A stretch of 49,114 nt of DNA from Chitinophagales bacterium (GTDB lineage: Bacteria; Bacteroidota; Bacteroidia; Chitinophagales; Saprospiraceae): contig JAKSDI010000052.1 in assembly GCA_022360175.1 (NCBI GenBank), positions 1-49,114 on the forward strand, in the 5' to 3' direction. Position 1 is the stretch's first letter. Each line of letters begins with the position of its first letter. A model generated the notes under the pieces. The model worked only from the letters and a program-made list of their open reading frames with translations, was not told the origin of the DNA and ran no database searches. Both the position numbers and the translations under genes were made by a program. Positions 27,446-35,770 of the stretch are shown piece by piece.

Positions 27446-28255
27446 ATGAAATTAGTCACATTATTAGCAGCACTTTCATTTCCTGTTTTGTTAGCAGCAC
27501 AAGTAGATATTACTGAAAAACAGATAGGTGGCCAACAAATTGGTATCGATGCACCCGATTTATTTGATGAGTTAATGCTTACGATCCCGGGAATTGGTGG
27601 TGATCCTCGCGATTTGATAGAGCAGCAGAGCGTAAAACCTTACATGATGCCTGTACGTAAAATAGGAGGACGAGCTTCTGAACTTAGTTATGCTATGGCT
27701 TCATGTCTGGAGTATTATACCAATCTCAATAATAATTATAAAGACAATCTGAGTCCAGACTATATTTCTCTTAGCCTGGAAAACTCTGGTCGCCAAATAA
27801 CGCCTTCTGAAGCTTTCTCTTTTTTGGTAAATACAGGTACTGTTTCTGCAGCAATTGTCCCATTTGATACCCGTACAATTCCGAATGCTGTATATGCTAC
27901 CTCTAAATATAAAATCAACAATTACCTACATCTTTTTCGGCCTACCACAAAGGGGCGCCAAAAAACTTATGAGGTAAAGAAGGCACTGATGCGAGGCAAT
28001 CCAGTTATAATTGAATTACAGGCAGATACTAAATTTAGGCAGTTGTTGCGTACTTTTCAATGGGAGCCTTCCGGCAATACAGAAACGACCTATCCTGTTA
28101 TTATAGTAGGATTCGATAGTGGGAGAGAGGCTTTTGAAATCAGGAGTAGCTGGGGTAGTGCCTGGGGGAATGATGGTTATATGTGGGTACGTTATTCCGA
28201 TTTTGAACGTTATGCTCAACATGGTTTTGTGATGGTACCGTTTACGGCTTATTGA
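27446..28255 (+). CDS. exported papain-fold (C1-like) protein, probably catalytically inactive
   Basis: A 269-residue protein from ATG 27446, which begins a clean signal peptide (MKLVTLLAALSFPVLLAAQ); an upstream TTG at 27434 is less likely. The C-terminal part shows the papain pattern strongly: TYPVIIVGFDSG then FEIRSSWGSAWGNDGYMWV, equivalent to HAV..VGY and I-K-NSWG-x-x-WG-x-x-GY. Aligned by eye, the catalytic Cys is Ser81 (ELSYAMAS against GSCWAFAS), the His is Tyr216 and the Asn is Ser234. All three triad positions would be substituted, so a binding or scaffold role is more likely than proteolysis. C87 is nearby and could complicate the alignment. Confidence 0.65.
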   Translation: MKLVTLLAALSFPVLLAAQVDITEKQIGGQQIGIDAPDLFDELMLTIPGIGGDPRDLIEQQSVKPYMMPVRKIGGRASELSYAMASCLEYYTNLNNNYKDNLSPDYISLSLENSGRQITPSEAFSFLVNTGTVSAAIVPFDTRTIPNAVYATSKYKINNYLHLFRPTTKGRQKTYEVKKALMRGNPVIIELQADTKFRQLLRTFQWEPSGNTETTYPVIIVGFDSGREAFEIRSSWGSAWGNDGYMWVRYSDFERYAQHGFVMVPFTAY

Positions 28256-28557
28256 TGTGGTGATATTTTGGGGTTTGTGGTTTTCGGTATTATGGTGTTG
28301 AAGTGCAAGGAATAATATCGTATGTGATCATATGGTGATGTGGTGAAATATAATGTAGTGTTAGAGCATTGTTTAGCTAGAGGTGTCTTATCTGTGGTTT
28401 AGGAAAGTTTAAAGAGGTTTAAAAGTTGAACAATTGATTGCATGTACGTTTTGCACTTGAGTTTGTACTAGCTTTTAATAAAGAGAAAAGTGATGCAGAT
28501 AGGGTCAAGCGATTTATTACATATTGTATGCTACTCTATGAAAACTGAATTGCAGGC
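28256..28557. other. G/T-rich intergenic region between convergent genes
   Basis: A 302 bp gap between the papain-fold gene and the dehydrogenase. The first 120 bases are strongly G/T-rich on the plus strand, with recurring GTGATGTGGTGA-like words (28256-28268 and 28334-28346). No hairpin terminator, promoter box or credible ORF was recognised. Confidence 0.5.
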
Positions 28558-29313
28558 TCACCTCAAATAAGATGCCCCATTTACGTCCAATATAGCTCCA
28601 GTTGTGAACGCAGCTTGTTCTGATGCCATGAACAATATGCAATGTGCCACTTCTTCGGGTGTAGCCACCCTGTTTAATGGACTCTGTTGTCTAATCGTTT
28701 CACCTACTTCGCTTTCCAGTATCTCCTGTGCCATATCTGTAGATACGAAACCAGGAGCAACTGTACCAATAAAGATGTTATGAGGAGCAAGTTCGCGCGC
28801 GAGCGACTGGCCAAGAGCGTTTAGGCCTGCTTTAGATGCTCCATAGGCAGTATATTGGGGTTCGCCTCTAAAGGCACCTCTCGAAGAAACATTTACTATC
28901 CTTCCTCCGCCATTATTAATCATATATTGAGCGGCACAGTAACAAAGATTAGCTGGGGCGATCAGATTGGTAGCTATAGTAGCTTGCCACTGCGATTGCC
29001 AGCTTGTGTAATCCGTATCAACAATTGGATGAGGAAGGTAAACGCCAGCATTATTTATAAGAATATCTAATTGCCCAAATTCTGCCATTACGTATTCAAT
29101 TAGTTCGTGAGCAGCATTAGAGTCGCTAATATCCGCTTTAATAGCAAAATGCCCTTCTCCTGGCATCTGTGTGATTGTTTCTGTAGCGGCTGCCTTGTCC
29201 GATCGGAAATTGATAGCTACTTTGGCACCTCTTTCTGCAAAGGCAATAGCACAAGCCCTTCCAATACCTCTGGAACCACCTGTAATTAGTACCGTTTTAT
29301 TTGTGAAATCCAT
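28558..29313 (-). CDS. SDR family oxidoreductase (FabG-like)
   Basis: A 251-residue classical short-chain dehydrogenase/reductase. It has the Rossmann motif TGGSRGIG (11-18), NNAG (87-90), catalytic Ser (143/144), Tyr157 and Lys161 (YGASK), and the late PGFVSTDM segment. It resembles 3-oxoacyl-ACP reductase but the actual substrate is unknown, and no other fatty-acid gene is adjacent. N35/R37 after the second strand suggest NADP(H) preference, which is inference. The start lies two bases after the stop of the transporter gene, so the two are co-transcribed. Confidence 0.9.
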   Translation of the reverse strand: MDFTNKTVLITGGSRGIGRACAIAFAERGAKVAINFRSDKAAATETITQMPGEGHFAIKADISDSNAAHELIEYVMAEFGQLDILINNAGVYLPHPIVDTDYTSWQSQWQATIATNLIAPANLCYCAAQYMINNGGGRIVNVSSRGAFRGEPQYTAYGASKAGLNALGQSLARELAPHNIFIGTVAPGFVSTDMAQEILESEVGETIRQQSPLNRVATPEEVAHCILFMASEQAAFTTGAILDVNGASYLR

Positions 29314-29315
29314 AG

Positions 29316-30950
29316 TTACTTGAGTAATGCAAACAGAATTTGCACGTACAAAATCTTGGTTATTAGAGAAACGGGCAACATCAGTGTATAACCTACATTC
29401 GGCAGTTTATTTTGTGATTTCTCAAGAGCAAAGTCCAGAATTGCAGGCTGATTTGCCACCATGCCTATCAGAAAACTAAATGGAATCTTTAATAGCTTGT
29501 ACCCGATGAACAGAGTGGCCATAGCTGTGATAAAGCTTATAATTGTACCGGCGAGAAAGATGATGCCTCCACCTCCTTGTGATAAAGTATTAATGAAAGT
29601 ATGCCCGGAATTGACCCCTACACCTGCTAATAATAAAATCAAGCCAACTTGCCGAAGCGTAAGATTAGCACCATAAGGAAGTGTCCAGACGATAGGGCCA
29701 GTACGCCTGAGTGCTCCCAATACTAAAGAAACAATCATAGGGCCTCCAGCAAACCCAAGGCGAAAATTGACACCTCCTGGCAATTGAAAAGTGATCATAC
29801 CAAGTAGCAGCCCTAAGCCCATGCCTAAACCAAATGAAAGGAGGTTGATACGGCTAAGTGCATCATAGGAATCACCAAAATAAGTAGATATTTTAGGTAT
29901 GTCTTTTCGGCGTGCAACAAAACGTACACGGTCACCTAGCTCAAGTACCGTACGAGCGTTAGCAAGAATGTCAATATCACCCCGTCGTACTCTGGTAATA
30001 ATGGCTGCAAATCTTTCATTGAGGTTTAAGGTAGATAAGCGCTCACCAGCTATTTTGGGGTTGGATACAAAAATACGGCGAGTATCGTATTCGCTATTAT
30101 TATATGATAACTGGTAGGGGAGGACTTCACCCATTATTTGCGTTACCCTTTCGGCTTCTTCTTCATCTCCAACAATAGCCACCTCATCTCCTTCTTGAAA
30201 TCGTGTGTCCCAATTGGTCAGCATTGTATCTGCTCCTCTCTGCATCCGGCCAAATACAATGCTCATATTATGTTGTTGTTTCAAATCTCTAATAGGGATA
30301 CCAATGACGGCAGCCTGGGATATTTTTACTGTATAGCTTTTGATTGACTGTCTTACAGGGTATTCATTTTTTAAGGCTCTTTCTTCTGCATCATAATCTA
30401 TTTTCAAAAAGCGTTGCATGAGAGTGATTGCTATCATTACACCAATGACCCCCATTGGATAAGAAAGAGAGTAGCCAATAACGGCTTCTTCACTCATCTG
30501 TTTTTTCAGCTCGGGTTGTAAAGGGGTATTCGAAATGACATCCAGCAAACCTGCTAATGCAGGAGTATTGGTGGTGCTTCCCGCAAATAAGCCTGCGGTA
30601 GTGCTAGCGTCAAATTGAAAGAGGAAATGAAGTCCAATTGCAATGGTTGCGGAAAAGGTGAGCATGATAGTCACAAAGACGATATCTCTGGAACCTCTTT
30701 GCCGAAAGGTTGCAAAAAAACTAGGCCCACTGCTTAATCCGATCGTATAAACGAATATAGCAAGCCCCAGAAATATGATGACCTCGGGAATCTGAAGTTC
30801 AGGGCTTAGGCTTCCAAAGGCAAGCCCTACGAAAAGTACAGCTGCTACGCCCAAATTACTGCCTTTTATACTGATGCTTCCTACACCATAACCAAGGCCA
30901 GCTACTATGAAAAGTAGTAAAATGGGGTTCTCTATGAATGCTTCAATCAT
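29316..30950 (-). CDS. AspT/YidE/YbjL-type transporter with two RCK_C domains
   Basis: A 544-residue inner-membrane protein. The N-terminal membrane block (about residues 1-170) has the duplication-domain signature IFLGLAIFVYTIGLSSGPSF and AGSTTNTPALAGLLD. A central cytosolic region of roughly 200 residues carries two TrkA-C/RCK_C-like domains (VKISQAAVIGIPIRDLKQQH; EGDEVAIVGDEEEAERV; ILANARTVLELGDRVRFVA). The C-terminal membrane block repeats the fold (LLLAGVGVNSGHTF, ANQPAILDFALEKSQ). The aspartate:alanine exchanger family shares this layout; the substrate is not determined. It is cotranscribed with the SDR gene. Confidence 0.88.
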   Translation of the reverse strand: MIEAFIENPILLLFIVAGLGYGVGSISIKGSNLGVAAVLFVGLAFGSLSPELQIPEVIIFLGLAIFVYTIGLSSGPSFFATFRQRGSRDIVFVTIMLTFSATIAIGLHFLFQFDASTTAGLFAGSTTNTPALAGLLDVISNTPLQPELKKQMSEEAVIGYSLSYPMGVIGVMIAITLMQRFLKIDYDAEERALKNEYPVRQSIKSYTVKISQAAVIGIPIRDLKQQHNMSIVFGRMQRGADTMLTNWDTRFQEGDEVAIVGDEEEAERVTQIMGEVLPYQLSYNNSEYDTRRIFVSNPKIAGERLSTLNLNERFAAIITRVRRGDIDILANARTVLELGDRVRFVARRKDIPKISTYFGDSYDALSRINLLSFGLGMGLGLLLGMITFQLPGGVNFRLGFAGGPMIVSLVLGALRRTGPIVWTLPYGANLTLRQVGLILLLAGVGVNSGHTFINTLSQGGGGIIFLAGTIISFITAMATLFIGYKLLKIPFSFLIGMVANQPAILDFALEKSQNKLPNVGYTLMLPVSLITKILYVQILFALLK

Positions 30951-31053
30951 GAAAAGCAGTATGAATTAAAAACCGCACAAGTATCAGGGATGTTTTAGAC
31001 CCTCGATATAAACACGAATAAGGTAGCCAGTATGGTTCAGTAATCCCCTTGTC

Positions 31054-31086
31054 TCCTGAGAGAATTCCGATAAATCGGAACTGAGG
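31054..31086. repeat. intergenic hairpin between PorV/PorQ-like and transporter genes
   Basis: TTCCGAT (31065-31071), AA, ATCGGAA (31074-31080) is a perfect 7 bp stem. An outer imperfect pairing of CCTGAG with CTGAGG extends it. There is no T-run, so it is not a classical terminator; it lies 104 bp upstream of the transporter start and may be a processing or regulatory structure. Confidence 0.35.
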
Positions 31087-31244
31087 CCCGCCCTAGTCAT
31101 ACCAAGTCCCACCCCAATTTAATTAATTTGTAGAGTCAAAACTTTTGATACTTGCACGGTTGTGTAGATAGCAAAAACTATTACTATCAGCCGCAAAGTA
31201 ATAAGGTTTTTAGGAATGATGCAAGATTGATTTGTGAAAAGCTT

Positions 31245-32333
31245 TTATTCTTTACTTTTTGGTTGGATTTTTAATTTAAGGGAAACTACGTGAGAATAAG
31301 TACTTTCATCTGATCCAAGGTCAGTATATGCGTAATCAATATTCAAACGGGAAATAATAAATCCAAGTCCCAGGCTGGGGCGTAGACGCAATTCTTCGTT
31401 GCCATCAAAATTGGTGACTTTCTGAAACTGGCCAGCACCTGCACGCAGGAATATGAAATTTCTATAATCAGCTTCTAATCCAAAAGCAATATCCATGCTG
31501 ATCGGATCAGCTGAAACAAGCGTATTTCTTTGTCCATCTGTTGTCAATATCAGGTTGAGTTCGGGTAGCAAACCTACGTTGCCAAACTGAAATTGGCGAG
31601 CCCCTCCCAAAAGAAGCTGAGGTTTGGTAATTTCCACACTATTGATAGGAACTTCATTACCCGTTATAGCAAGCACTTCTTTTTCCTCGTCTGTAAAAGA
31701 AAAACTCCAGGCATTGAATGTAGTTGTAATATCTTTTGCTAAAACACCCAGCATCCAGCCATTATTACGGTACTGCATGCCTGCGTCCAATCCAAAACCC
31801 CATGCGGTTGCAAAAGGCCCGATACGCCGATGGATTACTTTAATATTGCCACCGAGAGAAAGCTGCCCTTTTTGCACATTTAGGGGTTGTGCATAGCTAA
31901 TCAAAAACGCATAATCAGCAGCTGAAAACTCTGTGACATTATCGAAGTTGACAGTGCCATCATCATTGTATAATGACAAGGTATTTGGAATCTCATCTAT
32001 TCCAAAACGGATAAGTGATACCCCCATTCTTCTATCTGAATTGGAAAGAGGCATCGTTACCCCCAAATAATCAAATTTGCCTACTCCTCCAAACCACTCA
32101 GAATGCATTGCTCCTAATTGGAGCCCTTCTTCTCCGGATAGTTGTACCAGTCCGGCTGGATTCCAAACACCTGCAGTTACATCACTTACCCCAGCAATTA
32201 CTGCGGTCCCCATACCTTGAGCACGAGCGCCTACTCCTATGGATAAAAACTCATTGCTATATTTTTGGGCAAACAAGTGTCCTCCGGTCAGAATTATGCT
32301 TAGCGCGACTAATAATTGTACGACTTTTCTCAT
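31245..32333 (-). CDS. PorV/PorQ family outer-membrane protein
   Basis: A 362-residue outer-membrane beta-barrel related to FadL. A signal peptide (VALSIILTGGHLFAQ) is followed by the family hallmark FLSIGVGARAQGMGTAVIAG and VTAGVWNPAGL. Many aromatic strands follow, ending in HVVSLKLKIQPKSKE. PorV and PorQ work with the type IX secretion system, as shuttle or attachment component for cargo with C-terminal sorting domains; two such cargos are encoded in this window. It cannot be decided by eye whether this is PorV, PorQ or a paralogue. It is divergent from the caspase gene across a 311 bp gap. Confidence 0.85.
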   Translation of the reverse strand: MRKVVQLLVALSIILTGGHLFAQKYSNEFLSIGVGARAQGMGTAVIAGVSDVTAGVWNPAGLVQLSGEEGLQLGAMHSEWFGGVGKFDYLGVTMPLSNSDRRMGVSLIRFGIDEIPNTLSLYNDDGTVNFDNVTEFSAADYAFLISYAQPLNVQKGQLSLGGNIKVIHRRIGPFATAWGFGLDAGMQYRNNGWMLGVLAKDITTTFNAWSFSFTDEEKEVLAITGNEVPINSVEITKPQLLLGGARQFQFGNVGLLPELNLILTTDGQRNTLVSADPISMDIAFGLEADYRNFIFLRAGAGQFQKVTNFDGNEELRLRPSLGLGFIISRLNIDYAYTDLGSDESTYSHVVSLKLKIQPKSKE

Positions 32334-32644
32334 TTTCTAATGTATATATATTCAGTGTTCAGTTCTTTAAAATTACCATATCAAATACGAGATGTTACAT
32401 GCTTAAAATAAGATATGGGATCAATCACTCTCTTCAAATCGTCTAACTTACCCTTCTGGCTATATAAACCTCTAACCACATCACCACCCCTCCTCAAACG
32501 CCCTTTTTCCTTCTCAATTACATACTGCTGATTATTTAATCGTAAAATTACAGACAGTAAAAATCAAAAACTTTATTCTTTCATTTCAAAAAATAGACTG
32601 AAAAACCGAAATTTAGGGATTAGACTAAATAAAACCCCATATTC
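32334..32644. other. divergent intergenic region, PorV/PorQ-like and caspase genes
   Basis: A 311 bp gap with a pyrimidine-rich stretch (32440-32520) that contains CCACATCACC (32476-32485), the complement of a word also found at 28334-28343. No exact TAnnTTTG box was found on either strand near the starts. The 60 bases before the caspase ATG are A-rich. No small gene was recognised. Confidence 0.45.
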
Positions 32645-34759
32645 ATGAGTGAAAAAACCAAAGTATTTGCATTAATTGTCGGCATCAACAAATATGAAGG
32701 CGCTCCTTTGAATGGTTGTGTACCGGATGCCAAAAAAATAAAAACTTACCTGGAATCCCGTGCAGACCTTGATATTCCAGCCGAAAATATATTGATGCTT
32801 CTAGATGAAGCAGGTACCAAAAGAAATATCGTAAATGCCTTTAGAAAACATCTTTCTAAAGCAGGGCCTGAAGATGTAGTATTGTTCTATTTCTCAGGGC
32901 ATGGTGCTCAGGAATGGGCTGATAAAAAGATATGGATTAATGAGCAGGATGATTGTCTGGAGACGATCGTTTGCTACTCGGAAACCAAAACTGACTTACT
33001 GGCGGATAAAGAATTGCGCTTCCTTATTCATGAATTGGCCTATGGTAGTGAAGATACACCTAAATCTCCTCCTCATATTCTCACCATTTTTGATTGCTGT
33101 CATTCAGGAGATAATACACGTTCTATTGCCACGCGTACTACAGAAAATGAAGAAATGCGAGAACGCCGATTCAGACAGATTTTCCCGCAAAGGGAATGGA
33201 AAGACTTCATTTTTGCAAAATCAATTAAGGAAACGGATTTTGCAATGGCAACTATCAAAGAATTGTTTCCTCAGGGACCACATGTGCAATTGGCGGCGGC
33301 TCAGGATAAACAGCCCGCCCTGGAAATTGCGAATGCAGGCCTGTTTACTCAAAAATTATTGCAGGTGCTGGATGCTTCAGGAGGTAAAATAGATTATAAT
33401 AGTTTGCACAGCCTGATTTCCAATTACATTCGGTTCCGCTATAAGCAAGTACCTCAATTAGCAGTGCAGGGAGGTGGTACGGATATGTTGAGGGCTGGAT
33501 TTTTAAATCAGGCAGTAGAGTATGATGGGGATTTCTATGGCAAAGTCAGCTATAATAAAAGTAAAGGCTGGTTACTCAACATGGGGAAAATGCATGGCTT
33601 GGGAGTAAAATATCCGGTTACAATTTACTTTGATGACAGAGAAGAAGAAGTATTTATCGATAAGGTATATGCAAGTACCTCGGAATTAAAAATAGACCAT
33701 GAGCTAAAGAACAAGTTTCGTGAAGAAGGGATAGAAATGGATAAAGAGCATCACTATAAGGCCAAAGTACAGGCCTATAGTTCTTATCCTGTAAATTATT
33801 ATATCAATAATCAGGTAGGTTCAGATTATGATGAAAAGTTGTTTAAAGCGATTAAAGAGAGAACAAAAAATTCAATAAATGTAGTAGAGGTAGAAGGAGA
33901 AGCAGATTATACTATTCATTTTAATTATGATAGAGTATTTATCACTGAGGCTTTTGATCCTTTCCGTCCGGTTGTAGAGGACGTCAAATTATCGGATAAC
34001 TACTGGATGGATCGTATATCAGGGAAGATCGATAACCTGACCAGATGGGAATTTGCCCGAAAACTTTATAATGATAAAGTAAGTGTATTGAAGCGAGCTC
34101 CAATCGGAATAGAAATTTTGCAGCAGAAAGGCAATGGAATGCTGCCTGTTTCTACAGATAATAATCGCTATATTATTGATGAGGTCAATTGGGAAGCAGA
34201 TGATGAAAAGTATCGCGCCTATATAAAAGTGCGACTTACCAACAACTATAAGCATCCTTTATATTTTTGTTTGCTCGTGATTTCAGAAGACAGGGAAAGT
34301 AGCATTTCTGTGGATACTGAAGAGCATAATGGCTTAGTAGAAAAGGCAATAATGGAATTGCAGCCAGGACAGACCTATGAAGTCTTTCAGCATGTTCATT
34401 TTGTTATTCCTCTTGCAGTAGATGAGCACATAATAGCTTATAATAAACAATATAGTACACTCAGGCTTAAATTGCTTATCAGTACAAGGGATAATATTGC
34501 GTATCAACACTTACTAACCAAGACCTTAAAGGCCCTTGACTTACCTAAGAAAAACATTGAAGACTGGACTACTGAATTGATTGAATTGAGGTTGGTCAAT
34601 CCACGTTATAATAAAGTAATAGAACAAGAAATACAGGCAATGCTAAGCGATCCGGAAATGGCTCCATTTGCTACTGGTTTATATCTGTCTACAGATGGAA
34701 AGGATGATAATTTGACACTAAAACCTGAATTGGAAGTCATTGGTGATGAACAACATTGA
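32645..34759 (+). CDS. metacaspase-like caspase family protease (candidate gasdermin activator)
   Basis: A 704-residue cytosolic protein with no signal peptide. The N-terminal caspase p20-like domain (about 5-260) starts KVFALIVGINKYEGAPLNGC and has catalytic His86 in YFSGHGAQ and catalytic Cys152 in FDCCHSGD. The acidic element EQDDCLETIVCYSE is the metacaspase-type pocket, which in the family favours Arg/Lys before the cut. Residues from about 295 to 704 form a long, mostly beta C-terminal region without a named domain; ADYTIHFNYDRVFI and KVRLTNNYKHPLYFCLLVIS recall DUF4384-like beta-sandwiches and may sense a trigger. The partner gene begins 24 bp downstream on the same strand. I infer that this protease activates it. 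Confidence 0.9.
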   Translation: MSEKTKVFALIVGINKYEGAPLNGCVPDAKKIKTYLESRADLDIPAENILMLLDEAGTKRNIVNAFRKHLSKAGPEDVVLFYFSGHGAQEWADKKIWINEQDDCLETIVCYSETKTDLLADKELRFLIHELAYGSEDTPKSPPHILTIFDCCHSGDNTRSIATRTTENEEMRERRFRQIFPQREWKDFIFAKSIKETDFAMATIKELFPQGPHVQLAAAQDKQPALEIANAGLFTQKLLQVLDASGGKIDYNSLHSLISNYIRFRYKQVPQLAVQGGGTDMLRAGFLNQAVEYDGDFYGKVSYNKSKGWLLNMGKMHGLGVKYPVTIYFDDREEEVFIDKVYASTSELKIDHELKNKFREEGIEMDKEHHYKAKVQAYSSYPVNYYINNQVGSDYDEKLFKAIKERTKNSINVVEVEGEADYTIHFNYDRVFITEAFDPFRPVVEDVKLSDNYWMDRISGKIDNLTRWEFARKLYNDKVSVLKRAPIGIEILQQKGNGMLPVSTDNNRYIIDEVNWEADDEKYRAYIKVRLTNNYKHPLYFCLLVISEDRESSISVDTEEHNGLVEKAIMELQPGQTYEVFQHVHFVIPLAVDEHIIAYNKQYSTLRLKLLISTRDNIAYQHLLTKTLKALDLPKKNIEDWTTELIELRLVNPRYNKVIEQEIQAMLSDPEMAPFATGLYLSTDGKDDNLTLKPELEVIGDEQH

Positions 34760-34783
34760 TAAAAAACTACAAAACAAATAAAT

Positions 34784-35605
34784 ATGGGATTCTTCAGAAT
34801 ATGCAAAAACGATATTACTGACTTGCTAAGAGAAACATTTAATGCTTCACCTCTGCGTGTACCTGAAACCAGAGTAAAACCAATGGTTGTGGTTGGCAAA
34901 AGAGGTAAAACGGTCAATTTTAGAGGACAACTTAAGCACCTGATAATAGATGGGGAGAATTTGGAAGTGCCTTTTGAAGAGTCTAAGATGGCCAATGCTT
35001 CCTTGCAGCGTTCTCAAAGTATTAGCCTCAATTTTGGTATTAAAATCCTGGAAGGCTTTTTACAGGGACTTGGGCTTTCATCTGCTGCTCCTATCGGTGC
35101 TCAATTAAAAGGAGCTAAAGAAATATCCTTTTCTTTTACAAATGCCCGCCGTCTTTTTGTAGACCCTGGTTTATTGGGTAATCACCTGAAAGGGAAAAAG
35201 ATTGACCTGGAACATCCTTCTATCGGCATTTTTACCGATGCGGATGATCCTTTTGATATGTTGCTAATATCAGATGCAATCGTCAGTAAGAGTTTTACTG
35301 TTAATATAGAGAAAGGAAATGAACATGAGATAGAGGCTTCATTGCCACAGTTGCAACAGCAGATTGCAGACCTTGACGCGAAAGTAAAAATAGAAATCAA
35401 GGACAATCGCTCCATTACTTTCGAAGGAGAGGAGTACCTCACTTTTGCTTTTGCGTGTGTAGCATTGAAACTCAATAAGGAAACCGGGGGCTTGCAAATA
35501 GGTGAAACCGTACTTACCAAGGGTAGTGGTGAAGTAGAACAAACACCTTATTCTATGATTGATGATGATGAGTTTGAACCAGGAATGCTGGAGTGGGAGG
35601 AGTAG
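34784..35605 (+). CDS. candidate bacterial gasdermin (pore-forming effector)
   Basis: A 273-residue cytosolic protein with no signal peptide. The N-terminus MGFFRICKNDITDLLRETF is a short helix with Cys7, fitting the lipidated N-terminal cysteine of bacterial gasdermins. PLRVPETRVKPMVVV follows, then SISLNFGIKILEGFLQGLG, KEISFSFTNARRLFVDPGLL and IVSKSFTVNIEKG, a strand/helix order I associate with bacterial gasdermins (usually about 250-280 residues). The end is a short acidic tail after VLTK246-GSGEV. Known gasdermins are held inactive by such a C-terminal peptide and freed by an adjacent protease. The upstream metacaspase-like gene (24 bp gap) is the strongest context. Assigned by eye; another unknown caspase substrate remains possible. 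Confidence 0.72.
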   Translation: MGFFRICKNDITDLLRETFNASPLRVPETRVKPMVVVGKRGKTVNFRGQLKHLIIDGENLEVPFEESKMANASLQRSQSISLNFGIKILEGFLQGLGLSSAAPIGAQLKGAKEISFSFTNARRLFVDPGLLGNHLKGKKIDLEHPSIGIFTDADDPFDMLLISDAIVSKSFTVNIEKGNEHEIEASLPQLQQQIADLDAKVKIEIKDNRSITFEGEEYLTFAFACVALKLNKETGGLQIGETVLTKGSGEVEQTPYSMIDDDEFEPGMLEWEE

Positions 35606-35636
35606 GTGTGTTTATTGGGGACACATAATCAAAAAT

Positions 35637-35760
35637 GAAAATTCTTTAGGAAGAATAAGAAATTATATCATAGAAAACCCTAAAAAGTGGCAATGGGATA
35701 CCTTACATTAGAATATGTACATGATGTTATATTCTTCCTGAAGAATATGATTTAAAAATT
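35637..35760. repeat. small inverted-repeat element behind the gasdermin-like gene
   Basis: Two related palindromes face each other about 90 bp apart: ATTCTT-TAGG-AAGAAT (35641-35656) and ATATTCTTC-CT-GAAGAATAT (35729-35748). Read inward, each continues with a similar AT-rich tail ending in ATCAT/ATGAT, so the whole is an imperfect inverted repeat of about 120 bp. A further TACAT/ATGTA pairing lies inside (35704-35718). It may be a MITE-like element, a terminator or a binding region. Confidence 0.5.
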
Positions 35761-35770
35761 ATTTGTCTAT

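Noticed and set aside
31054-31086. Hairpin considered as an insertion-sequence end or terminator
   Set aside because: No transposase remnant or matching second end was found, and there is no T-tract; it is kept only as an uncharacterised hairpin.
34606-34995. Minus-strand frame of 129 codons across the caspase-gasdermin junction
   Set aside because: It is antisense to two well-supported genes and has no recognisable protein features; an antitoxin-like role was considered but nothing supports it.
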